DNA of 64,000 nt from positions 1-64,000 of the forward strand of contig DATJTE010000203.1 of assembly GCA_035503715.1 (NCBI GenBank), read 5' to 3'. Numbering within the stretch: the first letter of the stretch is position 1; every line of letters starts with the position of its first letter. The notes below the pieces were generated by a model, which made no database searches, was not told the DNA's origin, and saw only the letters and a program-made list of their open reading frames with translations. The position numbers and the translations under genes were made by a program. This DNA comes from OAS926 sp035503715. GTDB lineage: Bacteria > Pseudomonadota > Alphaproteobacteria > Rhizobiales > Rhizobiaceae. Positions 55,973 to 63,239 of this stretch are shown piece by piece.

Positions 55973-56031
55973 CCAGCCGGTAACAATCTGTTTTGTTGTC
56001 GCGTGAGGTCATGCCCGTGTAGAGCGCGCGC

Positions 56032-56343
56032 ATGAGGCGTTTCTTCGCACTCCTGATGGTGCTGGCGATGGTCAGCGGGAGCTTCGGCCCGGCGTTTGCC
56101 GACCGGCCCGGTGGCGACAGCCCATGTACGCCCGAGACGATTGAGCAGTGCGGCGGCATCGACGCCACGGCCATCATCCAGCCATCGACGGACAAGGGAA
56201 GCTGCGGCCTCAAGGAGATCGGTGTGCTGGGACATTGTCCTGTTCACGAGCTGCGGATTAGCCGCATTGCCGTTACCTATGCCGAACGCGCACTGTTGCC
56301 CGCCTTCCTCGCGCAGCCTGAGCGGCCACCGAAGCAAACCTGA
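56032..56343 (+). CDS. Small exported hypothetical protein (103 aa)
   Basis: ATG at 56032 opens a 103-codon frame with a clear signal peptide (MRRFFALLMVLAMVSGSFGP, then AFADRP). The mature part carries four cysteines (SPCTPETIEQCGG, GSCGLKE, GHCPVHE) that may form disulfides or bind metal. It has no transmembrane helix and no recognised family. It lies 59 bp after the threonine aldolase gene and before a damaged DoxX gene. Whether it is expressed is unknown, but the signal and cysteine pattern argue for a real protein. Confidence 0.6.
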   Translation: MRRFFALLMVLAMVSGSFGPAFADRPGGDSPCTPETIEQCGGIDATAIIQPSTDKGSCGLKEIGVLGHCPVHELRISRIAVTYAERALLPAFLAQPERPPKQT

Positions 56344-56467
56344 GCGCAGCCGCATTCGCGCGGCTCAAACTTCAACAGACAACTCACCTCATCGATGCAC
56401 CGGGCCGCGTGACCGGCTTGCTGAGCGGCGTGGCGTGCGGCGCATCAAGAAAACACAAGGAATGAAC

Positions 56468-56910
56468 ATGTCCAATCTTTCCCAGCAAAGCCTCGCAATC
56501 CCGGCGCTCGGCCGTCCCTATGCCTCGCTCGACACGTTCGTCGAGACGCTGCTGCGCGTCGTCGCGGGCGTTGCACTCGTCGTTCACGGCGCGCCAAAGT
56601 CGTCGACCCGTTTGGTGCAATCGGCATGGTCGAAAGTCTCGGCTTCTACCCCGGGGTCTTCTGGTCACCGCTGCTGTCGGCCACCGAATTCTTCGGCGGA
56701 ATCCTGCTCGCCATCGGGCTCCTGACGCGGCCGGCGGCGTTCGCGACGACAATTGTCCTTCTCGTCACGGTCTGGTTCCACTGGATTGCCCAGGACCAAG
56801 GCTACATGGGCGCCGAAAAGTCGATGATCTGGGCCGCCGTCACCTTCTACTTCGTGGTGCGTGGCGGGAATCGGCACTCAATCGATGCCAAGCTGGGTCG
56901 CCATATCTGA
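56468..56910 (+). pseudogene. DoxX-family membrane protein gene with frameshift
   Basis: The first part, from ATG 56468 (AAGGA upstream), encodes a DoxX N-terminus (LAIPALGRPYASLDTFVETL, LLRVVAGVALVVHGAPK). The continuation (VVDPFGAIGMVESLGFYPGV, then three membrane segments to RHI at 56908) is in another frame. The join needs one base inserted or lost near 56591-56597 (GCGCGCCAAAG), giving the normal HGxPKVVDPFG run of DoxX. Rejoined, the product has about 147 residues and four helices. DoxX proteins serve in respiratory or redox complexes. It is either a pseudogene or a sequencing error. Confidence 0.8.
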
Positions 56911-56921
56911 GGCACAAAAAA

Positions 56922-56947
56922 AGACGGCGCCCGAAAGGGCGCCGTCT
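56922..56947. terminator. Bidirectional terminator between DoxX remnant and hsp20
   Basis: AGACGGCGCCC (56922-56932) and GGGCGCCGTCT (56937-56947) form an 11-bp stem with a GAAA tetraloop. On the minus strand the T-run is seven bases, fitting hsp20 termination; on the plus strand a short TCTT follows. Confidence 0.9.
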
Positions 56948-56966
56948 CTTGTACCGAACTATGGCG

Positions 56967-57440
56967 TTAGGCCGCGACCTTCGCCTCGATCTGCTTCGCG
57001 GTTCTCTCCGAACCGTTGGCGATCGCGATCTTGCGCGGCTTCAACTGCTCGGGAATGTTCCGCTTGAGGTCGATGTGGAGCAGGCCGTTCTTCAGCGCTG
57101 CACCGACGACTTCGACGTGATCGGCAAGCTGGAAGCGACGCTCGAAGGAGCGCGCAGCGATGCCGCGATAAAGTACCTCGGCGCCGTCATTGTCGGCCAC
57201 GTCCTTGCGCTCACCCTTGATGGTCAGCACGTTGCGGTGGGCTTCGATCGAAATCTCTTCATCCGAGAAGCCGGCGACAGCCATCGAGATGCGATAGGCG
57301 TCTTCACCCGTGCGCTCGATATTGTAGGGCGGGTAGCTGGTCTGGCCGCCTTCGGGCGTCGCGAGACCATCGAGCATCGAGAAGAGGCGGTCGAAGCCGA
57401 CGGTCGAACGATAAAGCGGGGAAAAATCAACGTGACGCAT
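56967..57440 (-). CDS. Small heat-shock protein, Hsp20/alpha-crystallin family
   Basis: This 157-residue ATP-independent chaperone holds unfolding proteins. The N-terminal arm (MRHVDFSPLYRSTVGFDRLF) is followed by the alpha-crystallin domain (about 35-130: YNIERTGEDAYRISMAVAGF, then LTIKGER) and the A-x-x-x-NG-x-L motif (GAALKNGLLHIDL). ATG at 57440 is used since TGGAG lies nine bases before it; the in-frame ATG at 57455 overlaps that site. It has an RpoH-type promoter and a structured 5' leader, so heat induction at both transcription and translation is expected. Confidence 0.9.
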   Translation of the reverse strand: MRHVDFSPLYRSTVGFDRLFSMLDGLATPEGGQTSYPPYNIERTGEDAYRISMAVAGFSDEEISIEAHRNVLTIKGERKDVADNDGAEVLYRGIAARSFERRFQLADHVEVVGAALKNGLLHIDLKRNIPEQLKPRKIAIANGSERTAKQIEAKVAA

Positions 57441-57545
57441 TTGCGTGTTCTCCATTGAGCAACAATTGGTTTGCGTTTGATCCGGTGCGGAAACCCAAAA
57501 TGGCGTTTCGGCGGGGACCAGCGGCCCCGATTTGGCGGCCGCACA
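57441..57545 (-). promoter_or_regulatory. ROSE-like RNA thermometer leader of hsp20
   Basis: The 5' leader of about 100 nt can fold into stacked hairpins: GTGCGG pairs with CCGCAC as a closing stem, and CGGGG with CCCCG within it. At the 3' end TTGCTCAATGGAGAA (57448-57462, minus strand) can fold with UU/AA and CUC/GAG pairs, a bulged G and a 4-nt loop, burying the GGAG ribosome site. That U-U-G-C-U anti-SD with an unpaired G is the hallmark of ROSE elements of rhizobial small heat-shock genes. Confidence 0.65.
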
Positions 57546-57549
57546 GGTG

Positions 57550-57577
57550 ATTTGGGGACGGAATAAACGATTTCAAG
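57550..57577 (-). promoter_or_regulatory. RpoH (sigma-32)-type promoter of hsp20
   Basis: On the minus strand CTTGAAA (57577-57571) and CCCCAAAT (57557-57550) are separated by 13 bp, an excellent match to the sigma-32 -35/-10 pattern CTTGAAA-N13-15-CCCCATNT. It predicts a transcript start near 57543, about 100 nt before the start codon. Confidence 0.8.
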
Positions 57578-57659
57578 GGCCGTTACCCGCCTCGAAGGCG
57601 CCGCAACCATGAACCGCCGATGAATGCGCGTTTCGGCGGGGGTTCAGGTCAGCGCCGCT

Positions 57660-57796
57660 AAAGTCCGGTCAACACATCGGACATGCGGATGCCAGACAGA
57701 TGCTCCGCGACGAGGCCGAACCGGGTGTAACGTCCCTTCCTCCCGGATCGACAGAGGCCGGAAGCCCCAGACGGCGCTTCCGGCCTCAGCTTTTTT
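57660..57796 (+). ncRNA. Possible small RNA ending in an orphan terminator
   Basis: A strong terminator (57754-57796) lies on the plus strand, downstream of no annotated plus-strand gene: the gene to its left, hsp20, is on the opposite strand. Within the preceding 100 bp are an inverted repeat GTCCG/CGGAC (57663-57682), a 15-codon frame ATG...TAA (57683-57730), and a pyrimidine-rich anti-Shine-Dalgarno stretch CCCTTCCTCCC (57734-57744). A clear promoter was not found, so the 5' end is a guess. A short RNA or a leader peptide are the two readings. Confidence 0.35.
57754..57796 (+). terminator. Orphan rho-independent terminator
   Basis: GAGGCCGGAAGC (57754-57765) and GCTTCCGGCCTC (57776-57787) form a perfect 12-bp stem with a 10-nt loop, followed by AGC and six T. 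The orientation is plus. The next gene starts at 57869, so this stops transcription that begins in the hsp20-hydrolase gap. Confidence 0.85.
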
Positions 57797-57868
57797 GCAA
57801 AGACAGCCGTGGTTGCGTTTCGGACGGAGCCTTTCTATGCAAGGCAGTCCCGAGAGCCGTTTCCTTGC

Positions 57869-58828
57869 ATGTCCAAGCTTTTTTTCGAGACCCCGGCGAA
57901 CCCCATCCCGGAAAACGCCACGGCCGGCTACTTCAAGACGAGGGACGGCAGATCGCTCCGCTACGCGCGCTTTGCCGCGACCAGCCGGCCGCTCAAGGGG
58001 ACGGTGATCATCCTTCAGGGCCGTAACGAGTGCATCGAAAAGTATTTCGAGACGGCGCGGGACATCGCCGCGCGTGGCCTCGGCGTCGCCACCTTCGACT
58101 TTCGCGGCCAAGGAGCGTCGGACAGGCTGATCAAGGATCGCGAGCGCGGCTTCGTCGATAGTTTTGATGAGTATGTCGATGACCTCGAACGCTTCTTCGA
58201 AGACATCGTCCTCGCCGACTGCCGGGCGCCTTATTACATCCTCGGCCACTCGACCGGCGCGCTGGTCGCAATTCTTGCCGCGCCCCGGCTGGTCAATCGT
58301 GTCCAGCGCATGATCCTTTGTGTGCCGCTTCTCGGCCTGAAAGGTCTGCCCTTCTCGTCGAAAACCGTTCGCCGCCTGACCGCGCTGCTCTACAATCTCG
58401 GTCTTGGCTCGGTCTACATTTCAGGCGGTCCGCGGCCGAAAGAGCCGACGCCATTCGCGACCAATGTGCTGACCACCGATCTCGGGCGATACACGCGCAA
58501 CGTCCAGATCTTTCATACCCATCGCCAGCTTGGACTGGGCGGGCCGACGGCAGCCTGGATTCACGCCGCCTGCGTGGCGGCCGAAACGGTGCAGGACCCC
58601 GAATTCATGGCGCGCATCCAGATCCCGATGCTGTTCATCGCGGCGGGCGCCGACGAAGTCGTTTCGACCGAAGCGATCGAAGCCTATGTCAAACATCTTC
58701 GCGCCGGATCGCTGGTGACGCTCGACGGCGCGCGTCACGAAGTCTGGCAGGAGGCCGACATTTTCCGCGAGCAGCTTCTCGCCGCCTTCGACGTGTTCAT
58801 CCCGGGCACGGACCCGGACGCGGTTTGA
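57869..58828 (+). CDS. Alpha/beta hydrolase (lysophospholipase/monoacylglycerol lipase-like)
   Basis: This 319-residue serine hydrolase has the oxyanion-hole region in VIILQGRNECIEKYFE, the DFRGQGASDR strand-turn, the nucleophile elbow LGHSTGALVA (serine about 127), and acid and histidine in IAAGADEVVS and LDGARHEVWQE. These place it with PldB-type hydrolases acting on lysophospholipids or monoglycerides. ATG at 57869 is used; an earlier in-frame start at 57809 lies just beyond the orphan terminator and would add 20 residues not typical of the family. It converges with hisN, four bases apart. Confidence 0.87.
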   Translation: MSKLFFETPANPIPENATAGYFKTRDGRSLRYARFAATSRPLKGTVIILQGRNECIEKYFETARDIAARGLGVATFDFRGQGASDRLIKDRERGFVDSFDEYVDDLERFFEDIVLADCRAPYYILGHSTGALVAILAAPRLVNRVQRMILCVPLLGLKGLPFSSKTVRRLTALLYNLGLGSVYISGGPRPKEPTPFATNVLTTDLGRYTRNVQIFHTHRQLGLGGPTAAWIHAACVAAETVQDPEFMARIQIPMLFIAAGADEVVSTEAIEAYVKHLRAGSLVTLDGARHEVWQEADIFREQLLAAFDVFIPGTDPDAV

Positions 58829-58831
58829 TCC

Positions 58832-59605
58832 TCAGCCGTTGAGAACGTCCATCGCCGCCGCGTGAAGCTCCGGCGTGGCAGCGGCTAGCACATCGCCGCC
58901 CTTCTCCGCTGGCTTGCCGTCGAATGTCGTCACCACGCCGCCGGCGCGCTCGATGACAGGGATCAGCCCGACAATGTCATAAGGCTGCAGGCCCGGATCG
59001 GTGACGATGTCGGCGTGGCCGGCGGCAACCATGGCAAAAGCATAGCAGTCCGTGCCGTAACGCGGCAGCCGGACACAGGCTTCGAGCTTGTCGTAGATCG
59101 CGCGCTGCGCACCGCGAAAGAGCGCGGGCGTCGTGGTGAAAAGCGTTGCATCGGCAAGCGCTTTGGTTGGCCGCGTTTTCAGCCTGCGAGGGCCCCCCGG
59201 CCCTTCGTAGAACGCACCCTCCTCGGTGGCGAAAAAGAGCTCACCCGTGAAGGGTTGCGACATCAGCCCGGCGACCGCATCGCCATCGACCGTCAGCCCG
59301 ACCAGCGTGCCCCAGACCGGCAGCCCCGAGATGAAGGCGCGCGTCCCGTCGATCGGGTCGATGACCCATTGGTGACGGCTGTCCGCCTTTTCGACCCCAT
59401 GCTCTTCGCCGAGAATGCCGTGATCGGGAAACTCCGCATTGATCACTGCGCGGATCGCGCGCTCGGCTTCCCGATCGGCTTCCGTCACCGGATCGAACCC
59501 GGCGGAAAGCTTGTTCGTGACGGCACCCTCGCTGCGAAATCGCGGCAAGGTCTCCGCCGCCGCGGCCGCCGCGATGCGGCGCATGAACTCCGCTGTGACG
59601 CGCAT
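58832..59605 (-). CDS. hisN: Inositol-monophosphatase-family phosphatase, probable histidinol-phosphatase HisN
   Basis: This 257-residue Mg2+-dependent phosphatase has EEHG (GILGEEHGVE), the metal-binding DPIDGTRAFISGLP, and QPYDIVGLIPVIERAGG near the C-terminus. The GTRAF form and overall length match the alphaproteobacterial HisN branch, which dephosphorylates histidinol-phosphate in histidine synthesis, rather than inositol phosphatase. ATG at 59605 has AGGAGATGG upstream. A divergent small-RNA promoter lies just beyond; an extended in-frame start at 59656 is unnecessary. Confidence 0.85.
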   Translation of the reverse strand: MRVTAEFMRRIAAAAAAETLPRFRSEGAVTNKLSAGFDPVTEADREAERAIRAVINAEFPDHGILGEEHGVEKADSRHQWVIDPIDGTRAFISGLPVWGTLVGLTVDGDAVAGLMSQPFTGELFFATEEGAFYEGPGGPRRLKTRPTKALADATLFTTTPALFRGAQRAIYDKLEACVRLPRYGTDCYAFAMVAAGHADIVTDPGLQPYDIVGLIPVIERAGGVVTTFDGKPAEKGGDVLAAATPELHAAAMDVLNG

Positions 59606-59693
59606 TCCATCTCCTGCGGTGTGCTCAAAATTTCGGCAGCGGCCCAGCGCGCCCATTTGTCACACAAATCGGACTTAACAACTCATGAATTGG

Positions 59694-59722
59694 CTTGACA
59701 TTTGTGCATCGCACAATAGATT
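59694..59722 (+). promoter_or_regulatory. Sigma-70-type promoter of the sRNA with embedded palindrome
   Basis: CTTGAC (59694-59699) and TAGATT (59717-59722) are 17 bp apart, as in rhizobial vegetative promoters. TTGTGC-ATC-GCACAA (59702-59716) is a perfect inverted repeat filling the spacer, a likely regulator site. The predicted transcript starts near 59730. Confidence 0.7.
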
Positions 59723-59729
59723 CAATCAC

Positions 59730-59813
59730 GGACGGGTTCGCTCGTCCATGCCCTCCTTGGGCGTTTCCTCCCTAGACTTCGACCGCGTCGTGCGAACGAT
59801 GCGGTCTTTTTTT
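59730..59813 (+). ncRNA. Candidate trans-acting small RNA with anti-Shine-Dalgarno loops (alpha-r14-like)
   Basis: The region has its own promoter and terminator and no coding frame. Hairpin 1 is GGACGGG-TTCG-CTCGTCC (59730-59747). Hairpin 2 is ATGCCC-TCCTT-GGGCGT (59748-59764), which displays a CCTCCTT loop. A single-stranded TTTCCTCCCTAG follows, then a terminator stem (59781-59806: GACCGC...GCGGTC, 11 bp, GCGA loop) and seven T. Multiple CCUCC/UCCUCCC segments shown in loops are the trademark of the alpha-r14 family, whose members such as NfeR1 pair with ribosome sites of transporter mRNAs. It lies between hisN and N-formylglutamate amidohydrolase, on the opposite strand to both. Confidence 0.7.
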
Positions 59814-59845
59814 CCGGCAGAGCCGCGAGACGTGCCGGCGCGACG

Positions 59846-60745
59846 CTATTCGGCCGCGAGCGGCAGTTCCGTGAAGTGATAATCCGGAACCGACATCAGG
59901 TCGCAGGCGAAACGCGCCAGATCATCGGCCAGCGCTTCGAAGCCCGCCGACTTCTGGAAGGTGCGCTCGTTCATGTAGAGCCCGCGATTGACCTCGATCT
60001 GCAGCGCATGCAGCCGCCTCGGCGGCCGGCCATAATGCTCCGTGATGAAGCCGCCAGCGTAAGGCTTGTTGTGCGCCACCGTGTAGCCCATCGAGATCAG
60101 GAGGCCGATCGCGTGCTCGGTGAGGATGGGCGAGGCGGATGCGCCGAACCGGTCGCCGACGATGAAGTCGGGCCGCACGCCGCTATCGCCGATACGAATG
60201 CTTGCCGGCATGGAATGGCAGTCGATCAGCACCGCGTAGCCGAAGGCGGCATGCGTGCGCGTGACGAGTTTCTTCAGCGTGTCGTGGTAGGGTTTGTAGA
60301 TCGTCTCAATGCGCGAGAGCGCTTCCGAAAGGGGCAAGCGGCCGGGATAGATGTCCATGCCGTCGCCAACCAGTTTCGGCACGGTGCCCAGGCCGCCGGC
60401 AACACGCGCCGAGCGGATATTGGCGAAGGAAGGCACCGGATCGCAGAACATGCGCGGGTCGAGTTCCCACGGCTCGCGATTCACATCGAGATAGGCGCGC
60501 GGAAAATTGGCCGCGAGGATCGGCGCCCCGAAAGACAAGGCGCCGCCGAACAGCTCATCGACGAAAGAATCCTCCGAGCGGCGGATCATGCTCGCATCGA
60601 GCTTGGCCATGCCAAGGAAGCGCTCGGGATAATAGCGGCCGCTGTGCGGCGAGTTGAAAATGAAGGGGACGCTTTGGGCGCCGGACGATCTTATCTCGAA
60701 CGGCTGGACGGTGGCAAAATCGTCCGCTGCCGTCATCTCCCGCAC
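59846..60745 (-). CDS. N-formylglutamate amidohydrolase family protein
   Basis: This 299-residue hydrolase is of the family that frees formate from N-formyl-L-glutamate in histidine breakdown or acts on related N-formyl amino acids. Family motifs are FNSPHSGRYYP near residue 31, the DVNREPWELDPRMF loop, VLIDCHSMPAS and the HALQIEVNRGLYMNE segment with metal and active-site histidine/glutamate residues. ATG at 60745 or 60736 is possible. Neighbouring CpdR and HisN are common company in Rhizobiales, though no histidine-utilisation genes are here, so the physiological substrate is open. Confidence 0.87.
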   Translation of the reverse strand: MREMTAADDFATVQPFEIRSSGAQSVPFIFNSPHSGRYYPERFLGMAKLDASMIRRSEDSFVDELFGGALSFGAPILAANFPRAYLDVNREPWELDPRMFCDPVPSFANIRSARVAGGLGTVPKLVGDGMDIYPGRLPLSEALSRIETIYKPYHDTLKKLVTRTHAAFGYAVLIDCHSMPASIRIGDSGVRPDFIVGDRFGASASPILTEHAIGLLISMGYTVAHNKPYAGGFITEHYGRPPRRLHALQIEVNRGLYMNERTFQKSAGFEALADDLARFACDLMSVPDYHFTELPLAAE

Positions 60746-60953
60746 TCGCGGATGGAATAGTTATCGCCCATAAGCGGACCGTGCCACTCAACGATGTCCA
60801 TGTCCAGCCTTCCGATACGTGAACCAAGCCCTTGTTTGGGCTCGATTCCATGCCCGTTCACTTGATCTTTACCGCTCAGGATTCATATACAGGCGCATGG
60901 TTAACAGGACGGTCCTCGCAGGACGTCCTGTAAGACGATTTCGGACGGGAAGA

Positions 60954-61316
60954 ATGGCGCGAATTCTGCTGGCGGAAGACGACGAGGATATGCGGCGCTT
61001 CCTGGTCAAGGCGCTCGAGCGTGCCGGCTATGACGTCACCGATTTCGACAACGGCGCCAGCGCCTATGAGCGGCTTCGCGAAGAGCCGTTCTCGCTGCTG
61101 CTCACCGACATCGTCATGCCCGAGATGGACGGCATCGAGCTGGCACGCCGCGCGACCGAGATCGACCCGGACCTCAAGGTGATGTTCATCACCGGCTTCG
61201 CCGCGGTTGCCTTGAACCCCGATTCGAAGGCCCCGAAGGACGCCAAGGTCCTGTCGAAACCCTTCCATCTGCGCGACCTCGTGAACGAGGTCGAGAAGAT
61301 GCTGCAGGCGGCCTGA
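60954..61316 (+). CDS. cpdR: Single-domain response regulator CpdR
   Basis: This 120-residue receiver protein has acidic residues DD (9-10) and phospho-acceptor D52 (LLTDIVMPEMDG), with the conserved lysine in LSKPFHLRDLV near 103. CpdR, when unphosphorylated, directs ClpXP to cell-cycle substrates; CckA-ChpT phosphorelay reverses it. The start MARILLAEDDEDMRRFLVKA strongly resembles alphaproteobacterial CpdR, and length agrees. No output domain follows. A longer in-frame start at 60819 lacks ribosome support. It is divergent from N-formylglutamate amidohydrolase. Confidence 0.9.
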   Translation: MARILLAEDDEDMRRFLVKALERAGYDVTDFDNGASAYERLREEPFSLLLTDIVMPEMDGIELARRATEIDPDLKVMFITGFAAVALNPDSKAPKDAKVLSKPFHLRDLVNEVEKMLQAA

Positions 61317-61399
61317 TCGCCCGAAAACCAGGCAAAACAGGCGCCGAATTGCCGCTATTGACCTTCACGGTCGTTCATGATGTATGCGCGGCTTCGGAT

Positions 61400-61474
<75 letters not shown>

Positions 61475-61506
61475 TTCGGTCCAAGGCTTCCAGCGAAATT
61501 TGCGTA

Positions 61507-62280
61507 GTGCCCGGCAGGTTCGATGAACCTGTCCTGCTGAATGGTGACTGCCTCGACCTGCTTTCGCAAGTGACGCCGGCAAGCGTATCGCTAGTGCTCG
61601 CCGACCTGCCCTACGGCACTACACAAAACCCGTGGGATAGCATCATTCCCCTCGATAAATTGTGGCCGCTTCTCTGGCGGGCGCTGCAGCCGAACGGTGT
61701 TGTGGCCTTGACTGCAGCGCAGCCCTTCACAAGCGTTCTCGTGGCATCGCAGCTGCAGGCGTTTAAATATAGCTGGGTATGGCAGAAGAGCCGTCCGACC
61801 GGCCACATGAACGCGAAGAAGCAGCCAATGCGCGAGCATGAGGACATATGCGTTTTCTACCGCGCTCAACCCACCTACAATCCGCAATTTCTGACAGGCG
61901 CTCCGAACCATGTCGGCACGAAGCCGCGCGTCAAAAGCCACTCAGGCAACTACGGCAAGCAGTACGAGGTGGTCGAAGAGGCAACGACGCGGAAATACCC
62001 GAAGACGATCCTTCCTTTCCCGGTCGTTTCCCCGACCCACGTGGTGCACCCGACGCAAAAGCCGGTGCCACTGATGGAGTATTTCATCCGCACCTACACG
62101 AATCCGGGCGATCTGGTTCTCGACGTGACCATGGGGAGCGGCACGACAGGGGTTGCCGCCATAAGGCTAGGTCGGCGCTTTATCGGCATGGAGCTTGACG
62201 CCGACTACTGCGGCATCGCGCGCGGGCGAGTTCTCAATGCCGAGTTGAATCCGCAACAGACCTTGTTTGATGCCGCTTAG
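61507..62280 (+). CDS. Phage-type DNA methyltransferase (N4/N6-amino, beta-class order)
   Basis: This roughly 257-residue methyltransferase has motif IV as DLPYGTTQNPWD (about residue 35, DLPY instead of DPPY) before the SAM motif DVTMGSGTTGVAAIRLGRRF (about 215), the beta-class order. HPTQKPVPLMEYFI and GMELDADYCGIA are typical of small phage-borne enzymes. No ATG lies in frame near the beginning: GTG at 61507 is the best start. The frame also runs backward through the tRNA gene, where it is not coding. A fusion or truncation at the tRNA junction is possible. It probably modifies element DNA against restriction. Confidence 0.8.
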   Translation: MPGRFDEPVLLNGDCLDLLSQVTPASVSLVLADLPYGTTQNPWDSIIPLDKLWPLLWRALQPNGVVALTAAQPFTSVLVASQLQAFKYSWVWQKSRPTGHMNAKKQPMREHEDICVFYRAQPTYNPQFLTGAPNHVGTKPRVKSHSGNYGKQYEVVEEATTRKYPKTILPFPVVSPTHVVHPTQKPVPLMEYFIRTYTNPGDLVLDVTMGSGTTGVAAIRLGRRFIGMELDADYCGIARGRVLNAELNPQQTLFDAA

Positions 62281-62323
62281 CCCCCCACCCGTTCACAGAT
62301 AGTCACCCTGAAGGAGAAGGAAG

Positions 62324-62530
62324 ATGACGTACGCGCAGATCGATAAAGGCATGAAGCTTCACATCGTCTGCGAGCCGGGCGAGGAATACCGGGGCGAGGT
62401 TATTCGCATCGGGCATCTCAGCGCGCCGCTCTGCTGCACGCCCCGCTTCCGGGGCTTCTACCGGATGACCATCAACGTTCCTCTTGGTAATGCCTGCAAG
62501 AACTGCCGGCGCGTTGCGACCGCCGCCTAG
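62324..62530 (+). CDS. Hypothetical small accessory protein (68 aa)
   Basis: ATG at 62324 follows AAGGAGAAGGAAG. The 68-residue product has three cysteines in the C-terminal half (LCCTPRF, ACKNCRRV), of which CKNC could bind zinc, and a compact beta-like centre (CEPGEEYRGEVIRIGHL). No family is recognised. It sits 43 bp after the methyltransferase and 25 bp before a second 68-residue gene, in the phage/island-like segment. Confidence 0.65.
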   Translation: MTYAQIDKGMKLHIVCEPGEEYRGEVIRIGHLSAPLCCTPRFRGFYRMTINVPLGNACKNCRRVATAA

Positions 62531-62555
62531 CACCCTGACCCGAAGGAGACGAGGA

Positions 62556-62762
62556 ATGGACACCGAGAAGGAATACCGCGTTAGCCGCGCGGTGACGAAG
62601 GAAGAATGCCCTTGGCTGGACGAGGCTGTTGCTGAAGGCACCCGCGTCTTCGACTATTCGGGCGTTACCTACGGCTGCATCCGTGCGGGCAAGGCAGTTA
62701 CGCGCGAGCGCGGTGAGACACCGTTCTTCGAGCTTCCGCGTGATGCGCTCGAAGCAGCCTAA
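62556..62762 (+). CDS. Hypothetical small phage-type protein (68 aa)
   Basis: ATG at 62556 follows GAAGGAGACGAGG. The 68-residue product (MDTEKEYRVSRAVTKEECPW, then VFDYSGVTYGCIRAG and TPFFELPRDALEAA) resembles small phage proteins of unknown function I have seen with a YGC and FFELP pattern. No catalytic motif is evident. It belongs to the same transcription run as the methyltransferase. The longer frame from 62484 overlaps the previous gene and is not used. Confidence 0.65.
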   Translation: MDTEKEYRVSRAVTKEECPWLDEAVAEGTRVFDYSGVTYGCIRAGKAVTRERGETPFFELPRDALEAA

Positions 62763-62845
62763 CCCCACCAAGGAACCCTATCCCTGAATGGCCTCAAGAG
62801 CACGACGATCTTCCCCGGCCAAACCCTCTCCCTGGCATAGGGCAC

Positions 62846-63217
62846 TCACACGCCCTTCGTCTTAGCGTAAGCGTTCCCCGGCGGCTCTTTCGTATCCGCT
62901 TCGACGTGAGCTTTCCGGCGCTGGACGAAATGATCGTTGGGGTAGGTCCGGTGTAGCTCGTTGAAGGCCGCCCGTGCCACTGTAGCATTTGTTGCCCAAG
63001 CCGCGAGGTCCATTATGCCTGACCCGTCTCGCTTCATGCGATAGACGCAGCTTCCTTCGGCATACAGGTCTATGTTCGCGTGCCGATCCAGGAATTGCGG
63101 CTCCATGCTTTCCATCAGCCAGAGCGCGACCTGTTTTGCCGTCTCCGGTTTTAGCTGGACGACCTTTCCCTGTTTTGCGGTGTTGAAGATGCGCTTGGCT
63201 ATGTCTTGCTGGTTCAT
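62846..63217 (-). CDS. Hypothetical protein (123 aa) in the accessory segment
   Basis: The 123-residue product starts MNQQDIAKRIFNTAKQGKVV and has a central VALWLMESMEPQFLDRHANI region; no motif or signal peptide is recognised. It is mostly helical by composition and cytosolic. It runs divergently from a 72-residue gene (22 bp between starts) and converges with the second 68-residue gene. Local strand switching of short genes fits a mobile-element edge. Confidence 0.6.
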   Translation of the reverse strand: MNQQDIAKRIFNTAKQGKVVQLKPETAKQVALWLMESMEPQFLDRHANIDLYAEGSCVYRMKRDGSGIMDLAAWATNATVARAAFNELHRTYPNDHFVQRRKAHVEADTKEPPGNAYAKTKGV

Positions 63218-63239
63218 CCTGCCACGCTAGAATAGCGAT

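Noticed and set aside
56586..56600. GGCGCGCC site as a cloning scar
   Set aside because: An 8-base GC palindrome is expected by chance in such DNA, and the flanks are contiguous DoxX sequence. Only the one-base frameshift is unusual.
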